Part shown: positions 34,378-43,046 of the stretch, piece after piece
How positions within the stretch are numbered: position 1 is the stretch's first letter
Layout of the letters: each line of letters begins with the position of its first letter
Assembly: GCA_016712225.1 (NCBI GenBank)
Contig: JADJRL010000003.1
Location: 2,989,501-3,053,500, forward strand
From: Candidatus Defluviibacterium haderslevense
Lineage (GTDB): Bacteria > Bacteroidota > Bacteroidia > Chitinophagales > Saprospiraceae
Reading direction: 5' to 3'
DNA length: 64,000 nt
The notes under the pieces: generated by a model
The model's database searches: none
Seen by the model: the letters and a program-made list of their open reading frames with translations, nothing else
What the model was told of the DNA's origin: nothing
Program-made: the position numbers and the translations under genes

Positions 34378-37008
34378 TTATTTGCTAGTGTCCGTATTTA
34401 ATTTCCCCGACAATCTGACATTGAAACCATCTATGCCATTTATAATTCCGTTAAAAGTATATTTGAAATTAGGAGCTACGTCATTATTGGAATCTTCAGT
34501 GGCTTGTTTCAAGTATACATTTAATTCCGAAGTATTTAATTTATTTCCATTAATCTTAAATATTTTATTCGATAGCTCAAATTGTATGGGTTTGCCAAAA
34601 TCAATATATCCACCTTGATTCAAACCTATTATTAGGGCATTCATAAAAGATGGATAATTATATTCTATGTCATTATTTGAATATGTGACATCATTCGTAT
34701 TTTGATAAATATTTTCAGTTAAGAGTTTCGGTCCATTGAAGCACATCGTAATATTAGTACCTGAAGTTATTTGGTTTCCAGTAATGTCTTCGTATAGTTT
34801 TTTATATTTCTTAAAATCTTTATCTTTTAATCTTTGATTATTGACTAGCATATAATTATGTTGAATGGAAATCGAATTATACTCTGAATGCAACAATTTA
34901 TCTTTTTTTAATTCTTTTCCAATTGATTCTACCCATTCAGGAGACATATAGGAATTGGTTTGCCCACAAACGGTACCTCGTTCTTTATCAGCGTTTAATT
35001 GTAATAATTTATTATGGTTATGTTTAATTTTTATTTTAGATTTATCTAATTCTTTTTCAAGTTTTTTTAGTTCATTATTTAATTTCTTAGATTGTTCGAG
35101 GTCTTTAAAATTTGAAAATTGATTTGTATATTGATTTAGTTCATTTTCTATCCCTTCCAATTCATTTTCCAGACTATTCAATTCATTTTCTGTTCGTTTT
35201 ATTTCATGATTATTATTTCGTGTTCGTGATAGTTCTGCTGCAATGTCACTCAATTCTTCAATATGACTTTTTTGCTCATCAATCATTTCAATGATTTGAT
35301 CTGAGGTTATTTGAATTGAGTTAATATTTGGTATATAAGCATCGGCAATTTGGGGTGTATTTATTTTTTTATTGGGATGAATTTCTTGTACAATAGTTCC
35401 TTGTTCATCAAATTCATAAAATGAACCGTCATTGGTAAGTAATTGAAATAGTGAACCGTTATTTCTTTTTATATAATTTCCTGGATATTCCTTGGCATGT
35501 TCTAAAAACCAGCTTGCATTTTTTTCTGAGCGTTTTTGACTATTATGTTCAATTGAGGATTGAATTTCATTGGAATAGGGGTTGTATGAATAAGACAAAG
35601 TTTTTGAATGTTCAGATGATGTGGCATTAACTTCACTATTGTTTTGTTCATTGTTTGTTAAAATGATTTGATTGATGATACCTGAAAATTTTTGAAAATC
35701 TTTTTTGTCAACCTGGAGACCATTGATATTGAAGGAGATTACGAAATTATTTTTAACTTCCAGAATAGCAGTATATAGACGATCAGTAAAATCATAGATG
35801 CCATCTTTGATTTTACCGGTTATGATAAATGAATCTAATTCCCCAGCATTATTATAGTATTTGATATAAGTTGAAGTGGAATCCAGTGCAATGGTTGATT
35901 CAAGTTTTTTAATTGCTCCATACGTTTTATTATTATTAAGTTTACTATCGACAAATGAAACACATAAAATAATGGACAGTATGACGCCAAATGAAATAAG
36001 TTTATCAAAAATGGTTGTTTTGTGTTGCTTATGATTTAATATTCTTTGAACTCTTTGAAAGAGTAGACTTCTTTTTTGACCTCCGGCTGACATAGCGATT
36101 TGCGGATTTTGTATATAGGTCATTTCCTGAACACGTACCAAAGATTTTGCATAGGTTAAAGAGTTTCCACAAATTTTTACGGCAACATCATCGCAACAAT
36201 TTTCTCTTTCTATTCTAACTTGAGATGATAACCACCAAACAGCCGGGTGAAAATAAAAAATAGCTTCAAGGATCGTTTGTAATATATTGATTAAATAGTC
36301 ATTCCTAAGTATGTGAGCAATTTCATGTGCAAGGATTGCTTCGACTTCATTCACTTCTAATTTGTTAATGGAGCCAATCGGAAATAGTATAATAGGTTTT
36401 AAATGTCCAATGACCATGGGGGATCTGACTAATGCAGATTCTACAAATTCTATAGTCTTTGAAAAATTAAGTTTTGTCTTAATGTTATTCAGTAATTGTG
36501 ACCAGTATTCATCAACCGGAAAATTCAACCTGTGTTTTAAATAATAAACATAGGAAATACCACCAAGTAGTCGCATCAAAAATAGCACCATCCCAAAAAG
36601 CCATATCAGAACTATGGTATAAATATTCTGATTGAAATAATTGATTAGTGCCGTTTTATTGAAGAGATTACTTTCATCAACATTTGAAATGGACAATGAT
36701 GCTTGTTCAGGGGTAATGGTTAATTGCGCTTTGGTTTGTACATCAAATGTATTGGGAATATAGGAAACATTAGGATTTCCAACTGATTGATAATAATAAT
36801 ATAGAAAGGTAGTTATTGAACTTATTATTATCAGTAGGAGACCAACATTTCCTAAGGCATATCGAAACTGTGGTGATTTTTTATTATTTATAATCATAAA
36901 AATACCAACAATAAGTGCTATGATTGTAGCTTGCCATAAAGAATGGATAACCATCCATGCTAGTGCATGATTCAAATTGGGGGAAAGAAATTCCAAATAA
37001 TTTTCCAT
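34378..37008 (-). CDS. M56 (BlaR1/MecR1-like) membrane metallopeptidase with long coiled-coil C-terminus
   Basis: 876 residues. The N-terminal ~350 form the M56 peptidase: four transmembrane helices (near residues 15-35, 45-70, 115-140 and 335-355) and the zinc motif HEIAH (in AILAHEIAHILRNDYLIN), with ERENCCDDVAVKICGN carrying the third ligand region. The C-terminal ~500 residues are extracytoplasmic. They lack the SxxK penicillin-sensor domain of BlaR1 and instead contain a predicted coiled coil around residues 570-680 (NELNSLENELEGIENELNQ). M56 peptidases transmit signals by cleaving BlaI-type repressors, and blaI lies 36 bp upstream. Confidence 0.88.
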   Translation of the reverse strand: MENYLEFLSPNLNHALAWMVIHSLWQATIIALIVGIFMIINNKKSPQFRYALGNVGLLLIIISSITTFLYYYYQSVGNPNVSYIPNTFDVQTKAQLTITPEQASLSISNVDESNLFNKTALINYFNQNIYTIVLIWLFGMVLFLMRLLGGISYVYYLKHRLNFPVDEYWSQLLNNIKTKLNFSKTIEFVESALVRSPMVIGHLKPIILFPIGSINKLEVNEVEAILAHEIAHILRNDYLINILQTILEAIFYFHPAVWWLSSQVRIERENCCDDVAVKICGNSLTYAKSLVRVQEMTYIQNPQIAMSAGGQKRSLLFQRVQRILNHKQHKTTIFDKLISFGVILSIILCVSFVDSKLNNNKTYGAIKKLESTIALDSTSTYIKYYNNAGELDSFIITGKIKDGIYDFTDRLYTAILEVKNNFVISFNINGLQVDKKDFQKFSGIINQIILTNNEQNNSEVNATSSEHSKTLSYSYNPYSNEIQSSIEHNSQKRSEKNASWFLEHAKEYPGNYIKRNNGSLFQLLTNDGSFYEFDEQGTIVQEIHPNKKINTPQIADAYIPNINSIQITSDQIIEMIDEQKSHIEELSDIAAELSRTRNNNHEIKRTENELNSLENELEGIENELNQYTNQFSNFKDLEQSKKLNNELKKLEKELDKSKIKIKHNHNKLLQLNADKERGTVCGQTNSYMSPEWVESIGKELKKDKLLHSEYNSISIQHNYMLVNNQRLKDKDFKKYKKLYEDITGNQITSGTNITMCFNGPKLLTENIYQNTNDVTYSNNDIEYNYPSFMNALIIGLNQGGYIDFGKPIQFELSNKIFKINGNKLNTSELNVYLKQATEDSNNDVAPNFKYTFNGIINGIDGFNVRLSGKLNTDTSK

Positions 37009-37044
37009 AAGATTTGATTTTATGATGATGAAGCTTGTTGGTTA

Positions 37045-37440
37045 TCATTTATTGTTTTCAATATTTTGAATCAGGGCTTTTATTTTTTCTAATTCTTCCC
37101 GTGTTGTCTTTCCGTGTCCCAAAGCCTGGATAACTAATGAAGCAGCTGATCCGCGGTATGTTGAATCTAAAAATTCTTCAAGTAGTTGTTTTTGGGTCAT
37201 ACTCTCTGGCATAACGGGAGAATAAATATGACTTCTGTCAATGATCTCACGTCTTAATATCCCTTTATCGAGCATATTTTGCATTATTTTTAAGGTGGTG
37301 GTATATCCGACATCATTTCTGATTTTATTAAGTTCATCATTAACGAAGCGTACGGTCTGTGATCCATGTTGCCATAACACTTGGAGTATTTCAAGTTCAG
37401 AAGCAGTAGGAGTGATAAGGCTTTTATTTGTTTGATCCAT
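37045..37440 (-). CDS. BlaI/MecI/CopY family repressor
   Basis: 131 residues with the family winged helix: PTASELEILQVLWQHGSQTVRFVNDELN, then VGYTTTLKIMQNMLDKGILRREI (recognition helix and wing), then a C-terminal dimerisation helix. Such repressors bind palindromes at their own promoters and are inactivated by proteolysis through the partner M56 protein. Two identical CTACGA-N6-TCGTAG palindromes flank the promoter directly upstream. The inducing signal is unlikely to be a beta-lactam bound to BlaR1, because the partner has no penicillin-binding sensor. Confidence 0.93.
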   Translation of the reverse strand: MDQTNKSLITPTASELEILQVLWQHGSQTVRFVNDELNKIRNDVGYTTTLKIMQNMLDKGILRREIIDRSHIYSPVMPESMTQKQLLEEFLDSTYRGSAASLVIQALGHGKTTREELEKIKALIQNIENNK

Positions 37441-37454
37441 ATATTTTTATAAGA

Positions 37455-37472
37455 CTACGATTATTTTCGTAG
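37455..37472. promoter_or_regulatory. Candidate BlaI operator 1
   Basis: CTACGA-TTATTT-TCGTAG, an 18-bp palindrome 15 bp upstream of blaI and abutting its -7 element, so it covers the transcription start. An identical palindrome lies 56 bp upstream. Confidence 0.75.
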
Positions 37473-37505
37473 CAAAGATAATGTTGGGATATTCAAAATT
37501 CCAAA
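37473..37505 (-). promoter_or_regulatory. Candidate blaI promoter
   Basis: On the minus strand, TTTG (-33) at 37502-37505 and TATCTTTG (-7) at 37473-37480 with a 21-bp spacer. It is bracketed by the two operator palindromes. Confidence 0.6.
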
Positions 37506-37510
37506 TTTTA

Positions 37511-37528
37511 CTACGATTTTTTTCGTAG
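37511..37528. promoter_or_regulatory. Candidate BlaI operator 2
   Basis: CTACGA-N6-TCGTAG with an all-T spacer, immediately upstream of the blaI -33 element. It lies 212 bp before the rightward HExxH protein gene and could affect that gene too. Confidence 0.7.
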
Positions 37529-37740
37529 CATGGGTTATTTTTTTACAAAACACAATGATTTAGGCTATTTTGGAATGGAAAAACTTAATTAGGGCTAAGT
37601 ATAATATGGAAAAATTTTGCAGTATAATTCGACAATGAGGGCTCATTTGTTTCAAATGGAGTCCTTATAATAATTTAGTTGAAAATAAATTATATAAATT
37701 CTTAGTTTTGAACTCAGTTTTTAATGTTTGACTGTAAGCT

Positions 37741-38436
37741 ATGCGTTGTTATATTGGAATCATTTTATTTTTAAACGGTGCACTAAGTTATGGGCAAGAA
37801 ATGTCCATGTTGCGGCAATTGGATAGTTTATACTACAGTTCAAAACTAGATAGCCTAGAAAGATTATATGGCACTAATAAAGAAATTCCGCATGAGTATA
37901 GGCTAGCAGTTCTTGTAAGTTTGTCATTTTATCCTGAACTGATACAAACACCTATAACTTTTAAATATAGAAATATTTCCACTTCAATGAACTCTAGACC
38001 GCAACTTTTATCGATGATGAGTTTAGATCCCCAAAAACGAAAATATGTAGTTCGGATCAATAAATTGCACCAAAACGGATTCATTAATTTGCAAAAAGTT
38101 CCTTTTAATGCTCTTGTAGGATTGATAGGACATGAATTAAGTCATATAGTGGATTACGAATCAAAGGCTGATATCGAAATTGTGTTAAGAGCACTTTCCT
38201 ATTTAAATATTAGAACAAAGACCCTATTTGAGAAAAGCATTGATAAAAAAACCATCCAACATGGACTTGGGTGGTGTTTATTTGATTGGTCTACCTATGT
38301 CTTAAATCAATCAGGAGCATCAATAGATTACAAGGCATTTAAAAAGCGCGTTTATTTAGAACCTATAGAAATACAAGAAAAGATTTTATATTATTTCTTG
38401 ACAGCATCCAATACTTTGCCACAAGATCACCATTAA
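37741..38436 (+). CDS. Exported protein with HExxH zinc-protease-like motif
   Basis: 231 residues with a short signal peptide (MRCYIGIILFLNGALSYGQ). Residues around 132-142 read GLIGHELSHIVDY, an HExxH motif with the surrounding hydrophobic pattern of zinc metallopeptidases. A more distal third ligand is not obvious (SKADIEI supplies candidate acidic residues). No peptidase family is recognised with confidence. It is divergent from the BlaI/M56 unit and precedes the DUF1761 gene by 48 bp. Likely periplasmic; activity is inferred from the motif only. Confidence 0.7.
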   Translation: MRCYIGIILFLNGALSYGQEMSMLRQLDSLYYSSKLDSLERLYGTNKEIPHEYRLAVLVSLSFYPELIQTPITFKYRNISTSMNSRPQLLSMMSLDPQKRKYVVRINKLHQNGFINLQKVPFNALVGLIGHELSHIVDYESKADIEIVLRALSYLNIRTKTLFEKSIDKKTIQHGLGWCLFDWSTYVLNQSGASIDYKAFKKRVYLEPIEIQEKILYYFLTASNTLPQDHH

Positions 38437-38484
38437 TTGAATATTCCATGTCAACGATTTTTTTAACCAACAAAATATTTATTT

Positions 38485-38919
38485 ATGGAAACTAAAACAA
38501 ATTGGCTCGCTATTATAGCATGTGCTATAGGAGGTATGTTACTCGGATTTTTATTTTATGGAATGTTATTTCAATCCCAATGGATGGCTGGAAATGGCAT
38601 AACACAGGATTTGACGACTATGAAAATGATGAAAAACGGAGCAGAAATGTCAGAATCGCCTACACCAATGGTTGTCAATACAATAGCTATGATAGTGTAT
38701 GCTTTAATAATCAATTGGTTATTGAACAGGACTGGATCACACACATTATCTTCTGGCGCTCAGGTTGGAGCTTCAATAGGATTGATAAGTTTAATTGGAA
38801 TTTTTGTAGGGCATATGTTTTCACAAGCACCGATGAATTTGTCCATGATTGATGGATCTTATGCTTTTTTATTATTTACTATGATGGGCGCCATATTAGG
38901 AGCTTGGCAAAAGAAATAA
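38485..38919 (+). CDS. DUF1761 membrane protein
   Basis: 144 residues with four hydrophobic segments (near 8-28, 63-83, 88-112 and 120-140). The N-terminal NWLAIIACAIGGMLLGFLFYG and later glycine-rich helices match DUF1761, a small inner-membrane family of unknown function. Followed by a clear terminator. A long alternative plus-strand frame over the same bases has no hydrophobic or domain logic. Confidence 0.8.
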   Translation: METKTNWLAIIACAIGGMLLGFLFYGMLFQSQWMAGNGITQDLTTMKMMKNGAEMSESPTPMVVNTIAMIVYALIINWLLNRTGSHTLSSGAQVGASIGLISLIGIFVGHMFSQAPMNLSMIDGSYAFLLFTMMGAILGAWQKK

Positions 38920-38940
38920 TAGACATTATAAAAATTATTT

Positions 38941-38979
38941 AAACAGGGATTTACCTTAAAGTCCCTGTTTATTATTTTT
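38941..38979 (+). terminator. Rho-independent terminator after the DUF1761 gene
   Basis: AAACAGGGA/TCCCTGTTT stem (9 bp, 12-nt loop) followed by a T-rich tract, 21 bp after the stop codon. Confidence 0.8.
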
Positions 38980-39076
38980 ACAGATAATGAAATCTCATAG
39001 ACTCAATTCTATTTGGAATATTTGTGAGGCATTTGGGAGGAGTTTATTGTGAATTAATTGGATGAACTTTTTTAAA

Positions 39077-39084
39077 TAATTTTG
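39077..39084 (+). promoter_or_regulatory. Candidate promoter for msrA
   Basis: TAATTTTG (-7) with TTG at 39058-39060, 16 bp upstream, the same arrangement as before mlaD. It supports ATG 39097 over the in-frame TTG at 39082, which overlaps the element. Confidence 0.45.
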
Positions 39085-39096
39085 CTTATCTTTATT

Positions 39097-39720
39097 ATGT
39101 ACAAATTATATATTTTTTGCCTATTTCTTTTTGGTTATGTCGCGGTGGATGCCCAAACCAAACCTATATCATTAATACCTCCTAAAGGGAAGGCGATTGC
39201 TGCTTTTGCTGAAGGGTGTTTTTGGTGCAGCGAGCATATCTTTGAATCAGTTGTGGGTGTTGAAAAAGTAATTTCGGGTTATGCTGGAGGTACGACAAAG
39301 AATCCAACTTATGAACAAGTTTCTGCTGAAAATACTGGTCATGCAGAATCAGTCTTGGTTTATTATGACCCATCAAAGGTAAGTTTTGAATCATTAGTTA
39401 ATGTGTTTTTTGCTTCCCATGATCCAACAACAAAAGACCAACAAGGGCCTGATCATGGGTCTTCATATCGGTCCATAGCTTTTTATTTTAATACAGATGA
39501 AAAATTGACTATAGAGAAAACCATTCGAAATTTAGAACTTTCGAAAGCCTTTAAGAAGAAAATTGTAACTGAAGTTTTGCCCATAAAGGTCTTTTATCAA
39601 GCTGAAGATTACCATCAGGATTACATCGAACATAATCCTGAAAATCCTTATGTATCGAGTGTTTCTATACCAAGATTTGAACAATTTAAGAAAAAATTTA
39701 AAGGAAAACTTAAGAAATAA
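39097..39720 (+). CDS. msrA: Peptide methionine sulfoxide reductase MsrA, exported
   Basis: 207 residues from ATG 39097 (MYKLYIFCLFLFGYVAVDAQ), so a signal peptide precedes the catalytic domain. The MsrA active-site motif GCFWCSEHIF with the nucleophilic Cys, the GYAGGTTKNPTYEQV loop, and QQGPDHGSSYRS are conserved. It reduces methionine-S-sulfoxide, here probably in periplasmic or envelope proteins. The C-terminus ends in a Lys-rich run (QFKKKFKGKLKK). No msrB is adjacent. Confidence 0.93.
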   Translation: MYKLYIFCLFLFGYVAVDAQTKPISLIPPKGKAIAAFAEGCFWCSEHIFESVVGVEKVISGYAGGTTKNPTYEQVSAENTGHAESVLVYYDPSKVSFESLVNVFFASHDPTTKDQQGPDHGSSYRSIAFYFNTDEKLTIEKTIRNLELSKAFKKKIVTEVLPIKVFYQAEDYHQDYIEHNPENPYVSSVSIPRFEQFKKKFKGKLKK

Positions 39721-39820
39721 TGAAATCTGTTCAATTTTTTTTGAGATTTTTTATTTCAATCGTTTTAAACTTTCGAATTTCAAATAAGTCTATTGCTTGT
39801 ACCAATTAAAATTTTATAGT

Positions 39821-40678
39821 ATGAAAAATTTCTTTGTTTTATGTTTTCTATTAATCTCCGGAATCAATTTCCAGATTTCTGCTCAAGAATCTGAAATGGA
39901 AGTTCCAGGTGATCATTTTGATCTTAATGGCGCACTTGACCTATTCAAAAAATCCGAATCTCCTGAAAGCTTCGAGAAAGCATTAAATACAGAGGGAAAT
40001 TTTGTGAATAACCTGGACTTGAATGGAGATGGGGACATTGATTACATCCAGGTCGTTGAGAAAATGGATGGAGATATTCATGTTTTAGTTTTGCAAGTAG
40101 CTGTTAGTGAATCAGAATCTCAGGACATTGCAGTTATTGAAATTGAAAAAGATGGAAAGGAATCAGCAACCGTTCAAATAGTGGGTGACGAAGATATTTA
40201 TGGTTCTCAATCAATAGTCGAACCCTATGATGATGCGTTTTATAATCCTGATACAAAACAGTATGAAACAAAACAATCAGCTTCAGAACCAGCTGTTGTC
40301 AATGTTTGGTTATGGCCATCAGTCAGATATATTTATGCACCAAGCTACAGACCATGGATTTCACCTTTCAGATGGCGAGTTTATCCATCATATTGGAGAC
40401 CATGGAGACCTCACCCAATTTTATTTTTCCGCACGCATAGACCTGTTCATGTTGGTTTTAGAATAGCTCCGGTTCACCGAGTTGTTAGGGCACATCGGGT
40501 ATATGTTCCTGCCAGAAGACATTCAGTTGTTGTGCATACCAAGTACAGAACAAATGTTGAGCATAGAAGAACGCATACCACCGTTAAAACGACTAAAAAA
40601 ACAACTAAAGTAGAAAGAGGTCATGGTAAAACTACAGTAACAACAACTAAGAAAACTAGAACCACAAAAAGAAGATAA
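39821..40678 (+). CDS. Secreted protein with calcium-loop-like motif and very basic Thr/Lys/Arg-rich tail
   Basis: 285 residues from ATG 39821 (MKNFFVLCFLLISGINFQISAQ), a signal peptide. Residues 30-115 are acidic with an EF-hand-like DLNGDGDIDY loop and beta-strand-like repeats (IHVLVLQVAVSESESQDIAVIEIEKDG). A proline/tryptophan/arginine-rich stretch follows (SYRPWISPFRWRVYPSYWRPW), then a tail rich in Val, His, Arg and finally Thr/Lys (TTVKTTKKTTKV). It has the appearance of a Bacteroidota exported protein of unknown function. A strong acidic-to-basic polarity is the main feature. Confidence 0.75.
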   Translation: MKNFFVLCFLLISGINFQISAQESEMEVPGDHFDLNGALDLFKKSESPESFEKALNTEGNFVNNLDLNGDGDIDYIQVVEKMDGDIHVLVLQVAVSESESQDIAVIEIEKDGKESATVQIVGDEDIYGSQSIVEPYDDAFYNPDTKQYETKQSASEPAVVNVWLWPSVRYIYAPSYRPWISPFRWRVYPSYWRPWRPHPILFFRTHRPVHVGFRIAPVHRVVRAHRVYVPARRHSVVVHTKYRTNVEHRRTHTTVKTTKKTTKVERGHGKTTVTTTKKTRTTKRR

Positions 40679-40695
40679 AGGGATTATTTCTTATC

Positions 40696-40738
40696 AAAAA
40701 AAAACTGCATCATGAATTCATGATGCAGTTTTTTTTTA
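40696..40738. terminator. Bidirectional terminator
   Basis: A perfect 28-bp palindrome (40703-40730, centred on GAATTC) flanked by an A-run on the left and a T-run on the right. It serves both the rightward gene ending at 40678 and the leftward TonB receptor gene ending at 40761. Confidence 0.9.
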
Positions 40739-40760
40739 TTAAATTAAAATTATTTTAACA

Positions 40761-42971
40761 TCAATATGAAATTCTCAACGTTGCATAAACATTTCGTCCA
40801 GCTCCATTGATACCAGACGCAAATGTGCGATATTGGGTATCCAGGATATTATTCACACCTAACTGAATTTTTAAATATCGATTCACAGTATATTGAGTTC
40901 CAATATTAAATACTATAAAAGCAGGGGTCCCATCTTTGGTAGCATACTGCAGATTATCTTCGCCTAACAAATTGTAATTCGTTAATTTTTTCCAACCATT
41001 GTAGAGCGTTGTAAAATTTGCATTGAATTTGTTAATCGTATAGTCTAAGCCCAAAGTACCAATAAATGGGGCAACGTGATCTAATGGATAATCAGTACTG
41101 TCCGTTTTTATTCGTCCAAAAGTATAATCCATGCCAAAGTTAAATGTCATATTTTCGGAAAGGGGATATTTCAAATGAGTATTAATTCCGTAAATATAGG
41201 CTTCTGATTTATTTTGTGGAGATACAACTTGAGATAGCGTATTATTATAAATTATGGAATCTTGACCATTGTATTTAAATTGGTCAACAATAATAGCATC
41301 ATAAATCATAGTATGATAAAGTACTGTTTCCCAATTCAAACCAATTGGAGTTGTTTTTGTGATACTGAAATCGGTAGTTATCGTTTTTTCTGGTTTTAAG
41401 TTTTCATTCGGCACAATGATCCGTCCAGGGGTTGATTCAAAAATCTTACTTAAATCATCAATATTTGGTACTCTGAATCCTGTATTCACAAATAAACTCA
41501 ATCTCCAATTTTGATTCACTTGATGAATGAGGCCAATATTTCCTGAATAAACCGGTGTACTTTGATTGATTTCTTTAAATGGAAATTTAAAAAATGTAGT
41601 ATCATTTAAGCTGGAAGATAATTTATTGTACCCAAGCCTTATCCCATCATTTATACTTAAACGTTCTGAAATTTTGGCAGTGTGACTAACATAAATAGCT
41701 CCATTAAAAAGATTGTTGATTCCGTCCGGATATCTGGTATCCAGAGGAACAGTTATCTGCGTCTTTATATTTTCTTGATGAGCAGTAGATTTTAATGTAT
41801 TGTATTGAATATCTACCCCAAAACGAAAGTCATGTTTATTAAATTTATTATCAAAATCTAAATTCCAGCCAAAAACATTGACCTTTTCAATTCTATGATT
41901 GAGTTTGTCATTCCCAAAATTTCGATTGTGTCGACTTTCTTCGATGTTTTGTGCACTCAAATTAGAAGTGACTTGTTGAAGCCATTTTCTATTATGATTA
42001 AGATATTTGTAAGTATAAACCCCTAACATTCTTAATTGAGGACCATAATACCATTCTGAACTATTTAGGCCAGTACCTTTTGGATCAGTTAATCGATCAT
42101 ACCTGGGAACATCTCCACTGTTAGAATATTGAACATTGAGCAAATGGATGTTATTATTATTTTGTTGAAATTTAACCTTAGCTAACAAATCCAATTGTTC
42201 GTAACCACTAAATTTTTGAAGATATTTATCATCGTTTACAAGTAATGTATCTCTATTACTTATTCTTGCAGCATAGTAGGGTCTTAAACCGATTGGATTT
42301 TTATAAAATGGATTCGCATTTTTACCACTTTTCAAATCATCAAATTGACTAAACGTTCCGGATAATAAAATTCCTAATTTTTTAAAACCAATTTGTGCAT
42401 CAAGATGTGTTGTTCTTTCATTGTTTACTGATCCATATCTAAAATAAGCATTCCCAAGTAATGATTTTTTTTCACCGTCTGAAAGTTGAGGCGTTTTAGT
42501 AAAAAAATGTATTGCACCTCCCAGTGCATCACTTCCATAAATTGTGGATGCCGGACCGTATGCAACTTCAACTCGTTCCAACATATTTGGATCAAGCGTG
42601 ATAATATTTTGTAAATGACCAGCTCTGTAAATGATATTGTTGAGTCTAACCCCATCTACTACAAGTAATACGCGACTGGCTTCAAATCCTCTTAGAACCG
42701 GACTTCCTCCGCCTTGCTGGCTTTTTTGAACATGGATGCCTTGAGATGAAATAAGATCAGCACTTGAGGCTGCATTTATTTTTTCAATATTTTTTTTGGT
42801 TAAAATGGTAAATTGTTGTGCAACCTGACTTTTGTTTTGTGCTTCTTTGTTTGCAGAAATGATAACTTCTTCCAGATTTAATGAATCCAATTCAGATTGC
42901 GCAAAAATTATGGAAATGTTAATAAAGAATAATAAAACCAATAAGATTTTATTTATATGTTTATATTTCAT
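40761..42971 (-). CDS. TonB-dependent outer-membrane receptor
   Basis: 736 residues. Signal peptide ending at IFAQ; a TonB-box-like region (LEEVIISANK, about 32-41); plug domain with LRGFEASRVLLVVDGVRLNN and VEVAYGPASTIYGSDALGGAIHFF; then a 22-strand-type barrel ending with an aromatic/Tyr C-terminus (NVYATLRISY). Such receptors import nutrients energised by TonB-ExbB-ExbD. The plug resembles heme/cobalamin-type receptors, but substrate cannot be assigned. The upstream 184-residue protein is 75 bp away on the same strand. Confidence 0.9.
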   Translation of the reverse strand: MKYKHINKILLVLLFFINISIIFAQSELDSLNLEEVIISANKEAQNKSQVAQQFTILTKKNIEKINAASSADLISSQGIHVQKSQQGGGSPVLRGFEASRVLLVVDGVRLNNIIYRAGHLQNIITLDPNMLERVEVAYGPASTIYGSDALGGAIHFFTKTPQLSDGEKKSLLGNAYFRYGSVNNERTTHLDAQIGFKKLGILLSGTFSQFDDLKSGKNANPFYKNPIGLRPYYAARISNRDTLLVNDDKYLQKFSGYEQLDLLAKVKFQQNNNNIHLLNVQYSNSGDVPRYDRLTDPKGTGLNSSEWYYGPQLRMLGVYTYKYLNHNRKWLQQVTSNLSAQNIEESRHNRNFGNDKLNHRIEKVNVFGWNLDFDNKFNKHDFRFGVDIQYNTLKSTAHQENIKTQITVPLDTRYPDGINNLFNGAIYVSHTAKISERLSINDGIRLGYNKLSSSLNDTTFFKFPFKEINQSTPVYSGNIGLIHQVNQNWRLSLFVNTGFRVPNIDDLSKIFESTPGRIIVPNENLKPEKTITTDFSITKTTPIGLNWETVLYHTMIYDAIIVDQFKYNGQDSIIYNNTLSQVVSPQNKSEAYIYGINTHLKYPLSENMTFNFGMDYTFGRIKTDSTDYPLDHVAPFIGTLGLDYTINKFNANFTTLYNGWKKLTNYNLLGEDNLQYATKDGTPAFIVFNIGTQYTVNRYLKIQLGVNNILDTQYRTFASGINGAGRNVYATLRISY

Positions 42972-43046
42972 GTTTAATTTATTTTAAATGATAGTAATAA
43001 TAGCCCATCCCATTCGGGATCGGTATTCAGTTTTTAATAATAAAAT

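Larger units (their letters stand above)
37441..37740. other. Divergent regulatory region between blaI and the HExxH gene
   Basis: 300 bp holding the two palindromes and blaI promoter on its left side. The right half (37530-37740) is A/T-rich with no clear TANNTTTG before the rightward gene. Confidence 0.5.

Noticed and set aside
38502..38852. A 116-codon frame overlapping the DUF1761 gene
   Set aside because: It has none of the membrane-helix pattern and overlaps a recognised family in the main frame.
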